From the NCBI RefSeq assembly GCF_013184495.1, contig NZ_JAAOIY010000004.1, positions 62,001-126,000 of the forward strand: 64,000 bases of DNA, given 5' to 3'. The position numbers were made by a program, and so were the translations under genes. The notes under the pieces are model-generated. The model searched no databases. It was given only the letters and a program-made list of their open reading frames with translations, and was not told the DNA's origin. Of the stretch, positions 29,706 through 39,800 are shown piece by piece (positions within the stretch are counted from its first letter, which is position 1; each line of letters opens with the position of its first letter). Origin of the DNA: Sporosarcina jiandibaonis. Its GTDB lineage: Bacteria > Bacillota > Bacilli > Bacillales_A > Planococcaceae.

Positions 29706-30161
29706 ATGCTATCAGTTCAGCGAATGACGCCGTTTTTCACGAGGAAAGAAGAATTTCGATTACGTCTTGTCTTTGCTTATCAATACTTCTCAATTGTAAA
29801 AGGAGATGAGCTATTTCATTTCATACCTACCGAAGGGAAGGAAATCGTCATTAATATGAAAAGCCTTCAAGTGGAAAATCTCGGGGAAGTGTTTGTATTC
29901 CAGCGTGGAAATCGATTTATTCGCTTGCCACTCTATCAATTACTTCTGATTTCAGACCTTCATACGCACTTAAAAACCATTATGGAAGGGAGCCTCGATG
30001 TGGGCATGGAGATACAAGTGGAACTGGCAGAAGAAGTGCTTGTGGAATCCAGAGAGTTAATTGAAAGCCTTGAAAACGAAAATCGTCGTCGAATGATCGA
30101 CTATGCATTGGAAACAAATGATTTGGAACTCTTTAATGAACTAACGGAAGGAATGCAATAA
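29706..30161 (+). CDS. IDEAL-domain protein
   Basis: The 151-residue protein has an unassigned N-terminal domain and a C-terminal IDEAL domain (about 112-150: ENRRRMIDYALETNDLELFN matches the ID-x-AL-x2-D-x-E-x-F pattern). In Bacillus, IDEAL domains occur in small cytoplasmic proteins such as the YpiB family. No enzymatic motif seen. A strong AAGGAGGGA site and a -10-like TATAAT at 29651 are upstream; a terminator follows at 30181. It lies divergent from ywqB-ywqA, across a 253-bp gap. Confidence 0.7.
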   Translation: MLSVQRMTPFFTRKEEFRLRLVFAYQYFSIVKGDELFHFIPTEGKEIVINMKSLQVENLGEVFVFQRGNRFIRLPLYQLLLISDLHTHLKTIMEGSLDVGMEIQVELAEEVLVESRELIESLENENRRRMIDYALETNDLELFNELTEGMQ

Positions 30162-30180
30162 CTTTGAATATGAAAAAGTA

Positions 30181-30222
30181 AAGAACACCCATCGTAGTCT
30201 AAACGATAGGTGTTCTTATTTT
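30181..30222. terminator. Terminator after the IDEAL gene, also facing the small minus-strand gene
   Basis: AAGAACACC(C)ATCGT pairs with ACGATAGGTGTTCTT (about 30202-30217), followed by ATTTTA on plus. The stem is A/T-bounded on the left too, so it may serve the minus-strand peptide gene that stops at 30243. Confidence 0.8.
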
Positions 30223-30242
30223 AATAGCTATTTAATAGTTCA

Positions 30243-30353
30243 TTAGACAATAAAAGCTTGGAGAATGAAAATTATAATGGAAATCCCTGCTAGACCAAAC
30301 AGAAAGTCTGTCCAAGTAAATACTTCTGTATCGAACTCATTCATTTTTTCCAT
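30243..30353 (-). CDS. 36-residue single-span membrane peptide
   Basis: Small open frame reading MEKMNEFDTEVFTWTDFLFG in the first 20 residues, then about 16 hydrophobic residues ending QAFIV. A ribosome site AAAGAGGTG lies 7-9 nt before the ATG, and the frame is closed by TAA. Predicted: acidic, cytoplasmic N-terminus and one membrane helix (about 17-35). No family recognised. It sits alone on the minus strand between the IDEAL gene terminator and a divergent membrane-protein operon. The ribosome site and amino-acid pattern argue for a real gene. Confidence 0.6.
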   Translation of the reverse strand: MEKMNEFDTEVFTWTDFLFGLAGISIIIFILQAFIV

Positions 30354-30567
30354 TTAAAAGCACCTCTTTGTCGATTTCCTGGGAAATAAGGAGAATCCTG
30401 AATTAGTATTAATTACCTTCTACATATAATATACAAAAATCACCAATCCTAAACCTGAAAGAGGGGATAAAGTAACTTTTTAGCAATTAAAGTTACAACT
30501 GAAGGAGTATTTGGTAGTATAAGGAATAATGCATGTAATGATAGATTATCAGGAAGGGATTGTAGTT

Positions 30568-31260
30568 ATGTTCTTTAATTTCACTTTTCGGCAGTACTTA
30601 ACTAATCCACATCGCTTAGCCGATGATCTTCAAACTTCCACAATTCGCGGATTTAGAAAACGAATCGTCTTTGTTTTTCTAGCGGGGCTGCTTCTATTCG
30701 GAGCCCGATCATGGTGGGGAATGGGGACGGAAGCACTAACGCCTTTAGTAGTAACAACGACAACCGCGAATTTCACATTAGCGAGATTTGCATCTTTCAT
30801 TGGTTCGCTCGGTTGGTCAATCGTCTATATATCTTTTCACTTTTTTGGATTCGCATACATAGTTCATTTATTGACAAAAATCCCTTATACCAAACTATTA
30901 CCGTTACAGCTCCTGGTAACTAGTTTGCTGTTGGTGGAAAAAGCGCTTATCTTCCTCGTATTCTTGGCGAAGGGAGCTACAGCTAATTACTCATTCTTAT
31001 CTTTCGGTCCATTAGCTGCTACTTATCTCGAATCAAAATACCTTATTCTTTTTTTAAACCAATTAACAATTACAACCGCAATCATTATTGCGCTTCAACT
31101 CAGCTTTACTTTGAAATTTTTGGATGAATCAAAAAGAAAACCTCTGCTGTGGTCGCTAATTGGAATTCATCTCTTACTCGCTTTATTGACTGCGGCAGTA
31201 GGTTTTATTCCGATGGAAACATTATTCAATCTAATCTTTGATGGAGGTGGCGGCCGATGA
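30568..31260 (+). CDS. Polytopic membrane protein, YIP1-like in layout
   Basis: The 230-residue protein has five to six hydrophobic segments (about 33-50, 80-105, 115-135, 150-175, 188-225) and an amphipathic N-terminus (FRQYLTNPHRLADDLQ). No sure family; layout recalls YIP1-type proteins. ATG 30568 is chosen because AGGAAGGG precedes it; an in-frame ATG at 30529 is possible. Its last codons overlap the following adaptor gene by 4 nt (ATGA), so the two should act together, possibly as an envelope transport or assembly pair. Confidence 0.6.
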   Translation: MFFNFTFRQYLTNPHRLADDLQTSTIRGFRKRIVFVFLAGLLLFGARSWWGMGTEALTPLVVTTTTANFTLARFASFIGSLGWSIVYISFHFFGFAYIVHLLTKIPYTKLLPLQLLVTSLLLVEKALIFLVFLAKGATANYSFLSFGPLAATYLESKYLILFLNQLTITTAIIIALQLSFTLKFLDESKRKPLLWSLIGIHLLLALLTAAVGFIPMETLFNLIFDGGGGR

Positions 31261-32561
31261 GTAAATTAGGCAATATCACCGTCGCTATTGTTATCAGTTT
31301 ATTTTTAGGATTCAACTTTTATTTGCTGTTCAATAAAGACAGTAAAATTAGCAAATCACTATATGTCAGCGAGTTTGAAAGATTATCCGCTGGCGATTTC
31401 ACCGATAAAATGCCGAAAGAAGGGCTTATTGCTCCGCTAGAAATGTCGACAGTGTATGTCGGGAACGAGGATGAAGTCGAAAATTGGCTCGTTACAGAAG
31501 GCGATAAAGTCAAAATTGGCGATGAGCTTGCGTTATTGAATACAGAACGCTCGGATGAAGAAAAAGAACTTTTGAATACGAAACATCAAGCGCTTCTTCA
31601 ACAAAAAAGGGAAATCGAATCATTGATCACAGATTTGAACACTTCAAAATCCAAAACGGGTACAGGCAGTTCATCGAATGTCAATCGAGATGAAAACGTA
31701 ACCGAAGTTGAAGGCGGAGCAAAAATCGAACTCGATTTTAAAGTCGATTTCACAGTCGATGTGACGCAAGAAGGCTCTTACGCACAAGCGCATGCGGCGG
31801 CAGAACAACAATTAGCAGAGATTTCCAAAGAACTTACCGTCGTCGAAGCCCAAGTGGCGCAGGAATCTTTAAATACCGCGATTATCAGTCCGGTTTCAGG
31901 CGTTGTTTCCAATGTCATTCGACACGGTTCGAAATTGGCTGTTGATATTTATAGCACAGAAAAAATTGTCACGACATACGCCAAAGATCACGAATGGCAG
32001 TTAATTGAAGAAGGCGACCGCGTTACGATTCAAGGCGCTGGACTCGAAGGTGTAACAGAAGGAATTGTCACGTTCGTTTCAGAGTTGCCCGCGACTGAAA
32101 ATGAGCTGATCGAAACGTACAAGAAAATAGATGAAGAAAAGGCCGTTAATCCGCTAGCTTATTACGAAGTACAAATTACGACACCGGAGGAACTTTCAAC
32201 AACGCCATACGGGCATAATGTAAATACGGCGATAATTATAGATGAAGCGTCAGGCGCTGTTTCTGTGAATGAAGACTGGGTAAGCCGTTCCGACAAGAAA
32301 ACGGCAAAAGGAAAGGTCATCGACAAATCCGGAAAATCAGTTACCGTTAAACTTAGCACGCCGTTCATGGAAGACATGCGTCTTATCGTCACTGAAGGTC
32401 TCGCTTCTGGACAAGTAGTTTTTCCAATGCCGAAGCCGACCCATGACATCTATAAAGGCAATCCAAACGTCTTTATAAAAATGCCAACAGATATGCCGAC
32501 GAAAAAAGAATGGAAATCATGGACCTGGAAGGAATATATGAAATATATGATTTTGAAATGA
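31257..32561 (+). CDS. HlyD-type membrane-fusion/adaptor protein
   Basis: The 434-residue protein has one N-terminal membrane anchor (about 7-25) and a split lipoyl/barrel-sandwich domain: LVTEGDKVKIGDELALLNTE near 80-100 and TAIISPVSGVVSNVIRHGSK near 203-222. A coiled-coil hairpin lies between, and a beta-barrel and C-terminal domain follow. This is the periplasmic-adaptor layout of HlyD/RND/MacA families. No ATPase or permease of a known class is next to it; its only partner is the overlapping membrane protein upstream. Substrate unknown. Terminator at 32568. Confidence 0.8.
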   Translation: MSKLGNITVAIVISLFLGFNFYLLFNKDSKISKSLYVSEFERLSAGDFTDKMPKEGLIAPLEMSTVYVGNEDEVENWLVTEGDKVKIGDELALLNTERSDEEKELLNTKHQALLQQKREIESLITDLNTSKSKTGTGSSSNVNRDENVTEVEGGAKIELDFKVDFTVDVTQEGSYAQAHAAAEQQLAEISKELTVVEAQVAQESLNTAIISPVSGVVSNVIRHGSKLAVDIYSTEKIVTTYAKDHEWQLIEEGDRVTIQGAGLEGVTEGIVTFVSELPATENELIETYKKIDEEKAVNPLAYYEVQITTPEELSTTPYGHNVNTAIIIDEASGAVSVNEDWVSRSDKKTAKGKVIDKSGKSVTVKLSTPFMEDMRLIVTEGLASGQVVFPMPKPTHDIYKGNPNVFIKMPTDMPTKKEWKSWTWKEYMKYMILK

Positions 32562-32567
32562 GGGGAA

Positions 32568-32597
32568 GGCCACTTGAAAATTAGTGGTCTTTTTTTG
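32568..32597 (+). terminator. Terminator after the adaptor gene
   Basis: GGCCACT (32568-32574) pairs with AGTGGTC (32583-32589), one G-U, 8-nt loop, then TTTTTTTT. Confidence 0.88.
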
Positions 32598-32843
32598 TTT
32601 TTCAGGAAAATGTCAAAGGGCCTTCGAAATTTCCGAAATATTACAAGGTGGTAATAAAGTTTTGATTATTAGGATACATGACATCTCTTTTTAACTACTA
32701 AACAACTTAATGAGAATAGTACTTAAGAATGAATTTTTAATATAGTCAGAAAACGACATTTTTTTCAGTTTATTTATGATAGATTCATATTGTCAGACAC
32801 TTCTGGACAAGTGTCCTGAAAGATGAATTAGGGAGGAATGAAC

Positions 32844-35800
32844 TTGAAGAGTAAGAACAGGGTTAAGTTTTTTAGCAGTTTATTAACATTCATCATGATC
32901 TTCACACTCCTAACACCTGCATTTGCTTCGGCCAATTCGGGAAGCAAGCCGTTTAAGCCATCTGGTACAAATGAAAGCATTATGCAGATGAAAATGGCGA
33001 TTGCCGAACAAGAGCAACTTCAAAAGCAACTGCCAAAGCTTCATCAAGATTTGCAAAAAGAAAAAGGTCAACACGAGGTTGAGGTCATCATTCAACTTTC
33101 TGAAGACCCGGTTGCATTATCAGAAGGAAAACAGAAAGTGAAGCAACTTCCTTTTACTGCTTCCGAACGGGCTAAATCTCAACAAAAAGTAAATGCGCAA
33201 CAAAAGCAAGTTAAAAAAGAAATGAAATTACAGAAACTTCTTGTTAAAGAAGGCTTTACTTATGAAACGGTAGTAAACGGATTTTCAGCAACAGTGAAAG
33301 CGGACGACCTTGAGAAACTTCTTGAAATCAAGGGCGTAACACTCGTCGAGCCGGTTGTTGAAGTTCATGCCTATGAAGATTCATCACTAAATGCAGGCGG
33401 AGAAGTGAGCCCGGCGATGGATACAAGTCATTCATTCCTCGGTATAGAGAGAATCTGGAACAAAGGCATTAAAGGCCAAGGAATCAAAGTGGGGGTTTTA
33501 GATACAGGAATCGATTATCATCACCCTGAATTCGAAGGCATTTACAAAGGTGGTTGGAACTTTATACCGCATGATGCTAAGTACTCGAGCCCGCGTGAAG
33601 ATAACGATCCTTATGAAACAACGCCATCTGAACGAGCGCCCGGTGTACCAGAATTTAATGCAAACGGAAGTTCATTTTATACATCTCACGGGACGCACGT
33701 AGCTGGAACCATTGCAGCTCTTGGGAACAATGAATACGGAATTTCGGGACTTGCTCCTGAAGTTGATTTGCATGCATACCGTGTTCTCGGCGCTTACGGT
33801 AGCGGATCGAACGCTGGTGTAATTGCAGGTATCAACAAAGCGGTTGAAGAAGGTATGGACATTATCAACCTTTCTCTTGGCGGCGGAAATAACTCATCAA
33901 CTACTGCAGATACAGTTGCGATTAACAATGCAATGCTGGCAGGTACGGTATCTGTTTCAGCAACTGGTAACTCAGGTCCTAACCGCGGTACGATTGGAAC
34001 GCCGGCAGCGGCGGCACTTGGGATTGCAGTTGGTAACACGACAAATCCAGAGGCCATGCACGATGCAAGCGTATCAGTTGCGGCAGGCAGTTATGCGAAA
34101 ACCTCAAACATTAAACTAATGGGAACAACTTACGGCGCGGATCTCGCTGCTCAACTTGCTGGAGAATTTGAAGTCGTCGCGGTCCCGGGAGTCGGAAAAC
34201 CGGCAGATTATAACGGAATCGACGTAACCGGAAAAGTCGCACTCATTTCCCGCGGAGAAATTCCGTTCGTCGATAAAATTGCAGCGGCAAAAGACGCCGG
34301 GGCAGTTGCGACATTAATTCACAATTTCGGTGGAGGTACAGGGGCACCTGGACCATCAAACGTTTTCCTTGGAGATGATTTCGGGTTCATTCCATCATTC
34401 GATATGTCTCAGACGGATGGCGATGCATTACGGGCGGCACTAGCATCAAACAGCGGCACGGTTTCATTTTCGAATTTTAACACAGAGTACACGGCAGGCG
34501 ATGAAGTGAATAATTCAAGTTCACGTGGACCTACAACTCCGCACTTCGATATCAAACCTGACGTATCAGCACCAGGGACGAACATTATGTCGACAATTCC
34601 GATGTACGGAAAAGAAGTCCCGAATGCAGATTACTCGAAAGCATTTACACGTAAAACAGGAACGTCAATGGCAACACCGCATATTGCAGGAGTTGCGGCG
34701 CTTATCATGAACGCGAATCCAGATTGGAACGCATTTGACGTAAAAGTCGCGCTATCCAATACGGCGAAAGTATTAAATACAACGAAATACGACGTCTTCG
34801 CTCAAGGTCCTGGCCGTGTCCAGCCATACGAAGCGGTATATCCTAACGCGCTTGCATATGCCCTAGACACAGTTGTATCTGACGGCGTTGAAGTTATTAA
34901 CACGAAAGGAACTGTCACATTTGGACACCATCCTGAAGTCAAAGACGGCGCTGTTTCAGTAACGAAGCAAATTAACGTGAAAAACCTTTCCGGTAACGCA
35001 AGTGATTACACGGTATCGGTTCAAGTGACGAAAAAGTTCGGCAATGCGACTGTCACTGTCGATAAACCGACGTTCACGCTTAACGGGGAGCAATTACTTA
35101 ACGTCACACTGAATGCACCAAGAGCGAGTACACCACCAGCTGGAAGTGAACTTCTCGGATACATTCACATTTCAGACGGTGAAACGAATCTATCATTGCC
35201 GTTTGCAGCGGACTTCTCGCCACCGCCTTTTCAACCTGTACCTCATTATGCCTTAACAGAAACGGATCTTTCATTTAATAATGACGGCATTAAAGATGTT
35301 GGTGGTTTAGAATTTACGCTTAGAAATAATGTGGGAACAAACTACATTGAACTATGGGATATAATGAATCCTGACGGCGGCTTTTACGGTGACGGCTACA
35401 TCGGTTATTTACACGCGGGTAACTCATTGGCACCAGGTAGCTATTCCCTTCCTATTGACGGACAATATGCTCCTTGGGGAGGCACCGGCATTGCACAAAT
35501 ACCCGATGGAATTTACACAGTTGATTTCACGGCAGTTAATCGTGGGCAAGGTCCTGCTGTTATTGAAGTATGGGATGGACCACTCTTCGTAAAGAGCACG
35601 CCTGCTGAAATTGAAGCAGCAGAAGAACATGTTGCAGAAGAATCAACGTACGAGTTTACAGGTAATATCGTAGATAAATATATCGAGTACCAAGTTGAGC
35701 TTGCAGATTATGGACTCGGTTACAACCTTAATACTAAACTCGCAACAACATTCGAAGCGAAAGATGCTGACGGCAACGTAGTATCTAGCGGCCCAGTGAA

Positions 35801-36461
35801 CCTTGCGCAGAATGGTTCATTCGCATTCGATGTAACTGGACTTGCTGACGGCGATAACACGGTTACTATCTTCGTAAACGACGCGGCAGGCAATAGCGCT
35901 GAAGCTTCTTATGTAGTTTCATACGAAGAAGTCATTGTTGACCCAGAACCAGAAGATCCAGAGTACGTTGTTTCTCCAGGTGAAATCGAAGATCAAATTG
36001 GGGGCGATTCAAGAGAAATCACAATCGCTGTACCAGCGTTCGATGATGCCATGAATATCGAAATCGACGAAGCAATTGTCAATACAATTGTTGAATCAAA
36101 AATGGACGTAGTCGTCGAAAGTGAAGGTTTCTCATTCACGCTTACTAGAAAAGCAATCGAGAAACTTGCAAATGGAATAGAAGACTCGTTAACGATCGCG
36201 TTGACAAAAGAAGCAGCTTCTCAATCGAATGCAATTTCAGATGTCTACTCAATCAATTTTGTAACGGGTGACGGCTCTGTAATTGGTATCGGCAAAGAGA
36301 AAATCGACCTCACAATCCCGGTCGACGTTTCAGACGTCGAGAAAACGAATAAACTTACTGTTCTCGACCTAGAGAATAATAAAACGTACAACTTGAAATA
36401 CAAAGACGGCGTCGCATCATTCAAAGCCGACGGACCAGGCAAGTTTGTCGCAGTAGAATAA
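32844..36461 (+). CDS. Secreted subtilisin-family serine protease, Vpr-like (copy 1)
   Basis: About 1205 residues. Order: signal peptide (about 1-30, LLTPAFASA); I9 propeptide (about 75-175, ending VTLVEPVVEVHAY); S8 catalytic domain with Asp220 (VLDTGID), His282 (SHGTHVAGT), oxyanion Asn376 (ATGNSGPN) and Ser608 (GTSMATPH). A PA domain is inserted (about 430-540). Then Fn3/Ig-like modules and a C-terminal domain shared with copy 2. No LPXTG or SLH anchor, so probably released. TTG at 32844 is chosen: GGGAGG lies 7 nt before it, while ATG 32838 overlaps that site; copy 2 also starts with TTG. Terminator and array C follow. Confidence 0.93.
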   Translation: MKSKNRVKFFSSLLTFIMIFTLLTPAFASANSGSKPFKPSGTNESIMQMKMAIAEQEQLQKQLPKLHQDLQKEKGQHEVEVIIQLSEDPVALSEGKQKVKQLPFTASERAKSQQKVNAQQKQVKKEMKLQKLLVKEGFTYETVVNGFSATVKADDLEKLLEIKGVTLVEPVVEVHAYEDSSLNAGGEVSPAMDTSHSFLGIERIWNKGIKGQGIKVGVLDTGIDYHHPEFEGIYKGGWNFIPHDAKYSSPREDNDPYETTPSERAPGVPEFNANGSSFYTSHGTHVAGTIAALGNNEYGISGLAPEVDLHAYRVLGAYGSGSNAGVIAGINKAVEEGMDIINLSLGGGNNSSTTADTVAINNAMLAGTVSVSATGNSGPNRGTIGTPAAAALGIAVGNTTNPEAMHDASVSVAAGSYAKTSNIKLMGTTYGADLAAQLAGEFEVVAVPGVGKPADYNGIDVTGKVALISRGEIPFVDKIAAAKDAGAVATLIHNFGGGTGAPGPSNVFLGDDFGFIPSFDMSQTDGDALRAALASNSGTVSFSNFNTEYTAGDEVNNSSSRGPTTPHFDIKPDVSAPGTNIMSTIPMYGKEVPNADYSKAFTRKTGTSMATPHIAGVAALIMNANPDWNAFDVKVALSNTAKVLNTTKYDVFAQGPGRVQPYEAVYPNALAYALDTVVSDGVEVINTKGTVTFGHHPEVKDGAVSVTKQINVKNLSGNASDYTVSVQVTKKFGNATVTVDKPTFTLNGEQLLNVTLNAPRASTPPAGSELLGYIHISDGETNLSLPFAADFSPPPFQPVPHYALTETDLSFNNDGIKDVGGLEFTLRNNVGTNYIELWDIMNPDGGFYGDGYIGYLHAGNSLAPGSYSLPIDGQYAPWGGTGIAQIPDGIYTVDFTAVNRGQGPAVIEVWDGPLFVKSTPAEIEAAEEHVAEESTYEFTGNIVDKYIEYQVELADYGLGYNLNTKLATTFEAKDADGNVVSSGPVNLAQNGSFAFDVTGLADGDNTVTIFVNDAAGNSAEASYVVSYEEVIVDPEPEDPEYVVSPGEIEDQIGGDSREITIAVPAFDDAMNIEIDEAIVNTIVESKMDVVVESEGFSFTLTRKAIEKLANGIEDSLTIALTKEAASQSNAISDVYSINFVTGDGSVIGIGKEKIDLTIPVDVSDVEKTNKLTVLDLENNKTYNLKYKDGVASFKADGPGKFVAVE

Positions 36462-36472
36462 TTAAAACAGTG

Positions 36473-36504
36473 CCACTCCGGAGATCCCTTCGGAGTGGTT
36501 TTTC
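36473..36504 (+). terminator. Terminator after protease copy 1
   Basis: CCACTCCG (36473-36480) pairs perfectly with CGGAGTGG (36491-36498), then TTTTT. Confidence 0.88.
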
Positions 36505-36528
36505 TTGATTAACACTCAAAAACTAGCG

Positions 36529-36643
36529 AAACGACTAAAGAAGCCGCCGAAACGACCAATACCGGCCTCCAAACGACCAATGCAGTTCCCCAAACGACTA
36601 AAGCCCACACTCAAACGACTAAATACGCCCACCAAACGACCAA
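36529..36643 (+). repeat. Array C: AAACGACYAA repeats, exact 21-bp pitch
   Basis: Six cores at 36529, 36550, 36571, 36592, 36613 and 36634, all 21 bp apart: AAACGACTAA, AAACGACCAA, AAACGACCAA, AAACGACTAA, AAACGACTAA, AAACGACCAA. It starts 25 bp after the protease 1 terminator and lies between two co-oriented genes. Confidence 0.92.
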
Positions 36644-36883
36644 ACCACCCCTCCTCCTAAATTACAACACCTTATAACTCCCCCTAGCTAATCCCACCCG
36701 TTATTCCCCACGCAATAATCCAAATTAACCAAAATTACCCAAACCACCAAGTGCCCAAAGACGCATTTCTTAACAATTGAAAACTTTAGTAACTGATTCT
36801 ATTAATTTCCAATACTCTTATGTTATGATTTTGTCGTCGTATAATTTCTATTAATGCAAATAAAATAAAGGGGGTAATGAGAA
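36644..36883. other. Gap between array C and protease copy 2
   Basis: C/A-rich then A/T-rich gap. Candidate extended -10 TGTTATGAT at 36831-36839 and TATAAT at 36850-36855; no clear -35. No gene seen. Confidence 0.4.
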
Positions 36884-39800
36884 TTGAAGAATAATAATAT
36901 CATGAAGTTCGTCAGCACTTTCCTAGCATTCGTCATGGTTCTTTCCTTATTGACACCAATTTCATCCGTGTCAGCAGAAAAGACAGAACCATTTCAAAAG
37001 GACCAGCAAAGTGAAAGCGTCTTGCAACAAAAAATGGCGATTGCTGAACAATTACGATTGACAGAACAAGCGCCAAAATTACATAAGAATCTCGAAAAAT
37101 TAAAAGGGAAACAGGAAGAAGTAAATGTAATTATCCATCTATCTGAAAAACCTGTTGCACTAGAAAGAGGAATCACAGAAGTAGCAGGAAATAAATTCTC
37201 AGCAGCTCATGAAAAATCAGCAAGAGCAAGAATAGCATCGCAACAAGGCATGATGAAAAAAGCAATGAATGCCAACAGAATACTTTTCAAAGAAGGCTAT
37301 AGTTACGACACCGTTTTAAACGGATTCGCGGCAACGGTTAAAGCAGACGATCTCGAAAAACTAATCGAAATCGAAGGCGTCACGCTTGTTGAACCGGACA
37401 CTGAAGTACATGCCTATGAAGATAATTCAGCAACTGCAGACGGCAAAGTTGGAATCGCAATGGATACCAGCACTTCATTCCTAGGAATTGAACCGCTTTG
37501 GGCTGAAGGCTATGAAGGCCAAGGAGTCAAAGTGGCGGTACTCGATACGGGAATCGATGCGGACCACCCTGATTTCGCAGGAATTTACAAAGGCGGAAAG
37601 AATTTTGTTCCCAACTCATCAACCTACACGATAGAACGAGCAGACAATGACGCATCTGAAACATCACCAGCAGAACGTCCAGAAAATATGCCGGAATTCG
37701 ATGCCAATGGAAGTTCGTTCTACACATCCCACGGTACGCACGTGGCAGGAACAATCGCGGCTATCGGCAACAATGAATATGGCATTAAAGGAATCGCGCC
37801 AAAAGTAGACCTATACGCATACCGAGTTCTCGGCGCTTATGGAAGCGGTCAGACTTCCGGAATCATAAAAGCAATCGAAGAAGCGGTAATTCAAGATATG
37901 GATGTTATCAACCTTTCATTAGGCGGCGGAGCAAACACTGAAACAGACGCGAGTTCATTCGCGATTAATAACGCAATGCTTGCTGGCGTTATTTCAGTAA
38001 TCGCAACAGGTAACTCCGGACCGAACCGCGGAACGATGGGAACACCGGCAACTGCGCCATTTGGAATCGCAGTTGGAAACACGACAAATCCAGAAAAAAG
38101 ATATAACGTAAATGTTTCAGTTGAAGCAGGCGATTACAACCTTTCTTCACAACTGAATTTAATGTCAACAACTTTTGGTGCAAACCTTGAGGAACAACTT
38201 GCAGGAGAATTCGATCTTGTCGCAGTCCCTGGAGTAGGGAAAGTGACTGATTTCGACGGCCTAAACGTCGACGGAAAAGTAGCACTGATCGCACGTGGGG
38301 ATATCCCATTCGTTGAAAAAATCGCAAACGCGAAAGAAAAAGGTGCAGTCGCTACAATTATTCACAACTCTTCGGGCGGATCAAATTCACCGGACATTTC
38401 GAACGTATTCCTCGGTGACGACTTTGATTTCCTTCCGACAGTAGATATGTCTTACACGGATGGATCTGCAATTCGCGCCGCGCTTAAAAATGCGGATGGA
38501 AAAGTTACATTCACGAATGTAGATTTTACAAAAACTGAAGGTGACGCAGTAAATGAATCAAGTTCACGCGGGCCTTCCGTTCCCAATTTTGACATCAAAC
38601 CAGACGTAAGTGCGCCGGGAACAAACATTATGTCAACAATCCCGATGTACAAAGCCGACTTTCCGGAGGCAACGTATGAACATGCCTACACTCGAAAAAC
38701 GGGTACATCCATGGCGGCGCCTCATATCGCAGGAATCGCAGCTCTTATCCAACAAGCAAATCCTGATTGGAATGCGTTTGACGTCAAAGTAGCTTTATCA
38801 AATACCGCTAAAATACTAGATACAGATAAATACGATGTATTCGCACAAGGCGCAGGACGTGTAAATGCATACGCAGCGGCACATGCAAACGTCCTTGCAT
38901 ATGCAGTAGACGAAGCATTGCCGGAAAGTGAAAGCGAAAAAATCGAAAACTTAAAAGGCACCGTCACTTTCGGTCCCCAATCACTAGAAGAAGATATAGC
39001 TGTAAAGAAAGAAATTCTCGTCAAAGATCTTGAAAACGTTGGCGGAAAATTTGAGGTATCAGTTGATGTAACAAAAGGATTCGCGGATGCAGCTGTGAAG
39101 GTTGACAAAGAATCATTCACATTGGACGGTGAAGAAGTAGTAACCGTGACGCTGACAGCTTCCCGAAATGCGGAAACGAAGCCAGGCGATGAAATTCTTG
39201 GATACATCCACATCAACGGCGGCGATTCCAAACTTTCATTACCATTCGCAGCAGATTTCGGCGGAGTAGAAGAGGTTACCATTGAAAATATGAGCATTTC
39301 AGAAACAGATTTATCATTTGACGGCGATGGCTATAAAGATTCCGCAGAACTCGCATTCACGCTAACAGGCGATGTGGAAGAAAACTATATCGAACTTTGG
39401 GATATCATGAATCCTACAGGCGGCGCATACGGCGATGGATTCATCGGGTATTTACATGCTGGTGCTGCATTAGGAGCGGGATCTTACACGCTACCTGTCA
39501 CGGGGCAATACCAACCGTGGTCGGGGGACCCAGCAACAACAATTCCTGACGGCTTATACACCATCAACTTAACAGCCTTAACGGATGAAATGGTAATCGG
39601 CGACTTTGCCGGTCCAGTCGTCGTTAAATCTTCAGCAGGATCCATTGAAGGTAGGGTCGAAGGCACGACGGCTACTGGTAAAATCGTAGACAAATACGTA
39701 GACTACCAAGCTGAACTCGAGAAATACGGACTCGGCTACAACATTAATACGAAACTCAAAGCAACATCTGAAGTAACCATCGAAGGCGAAACCGTTTCAA

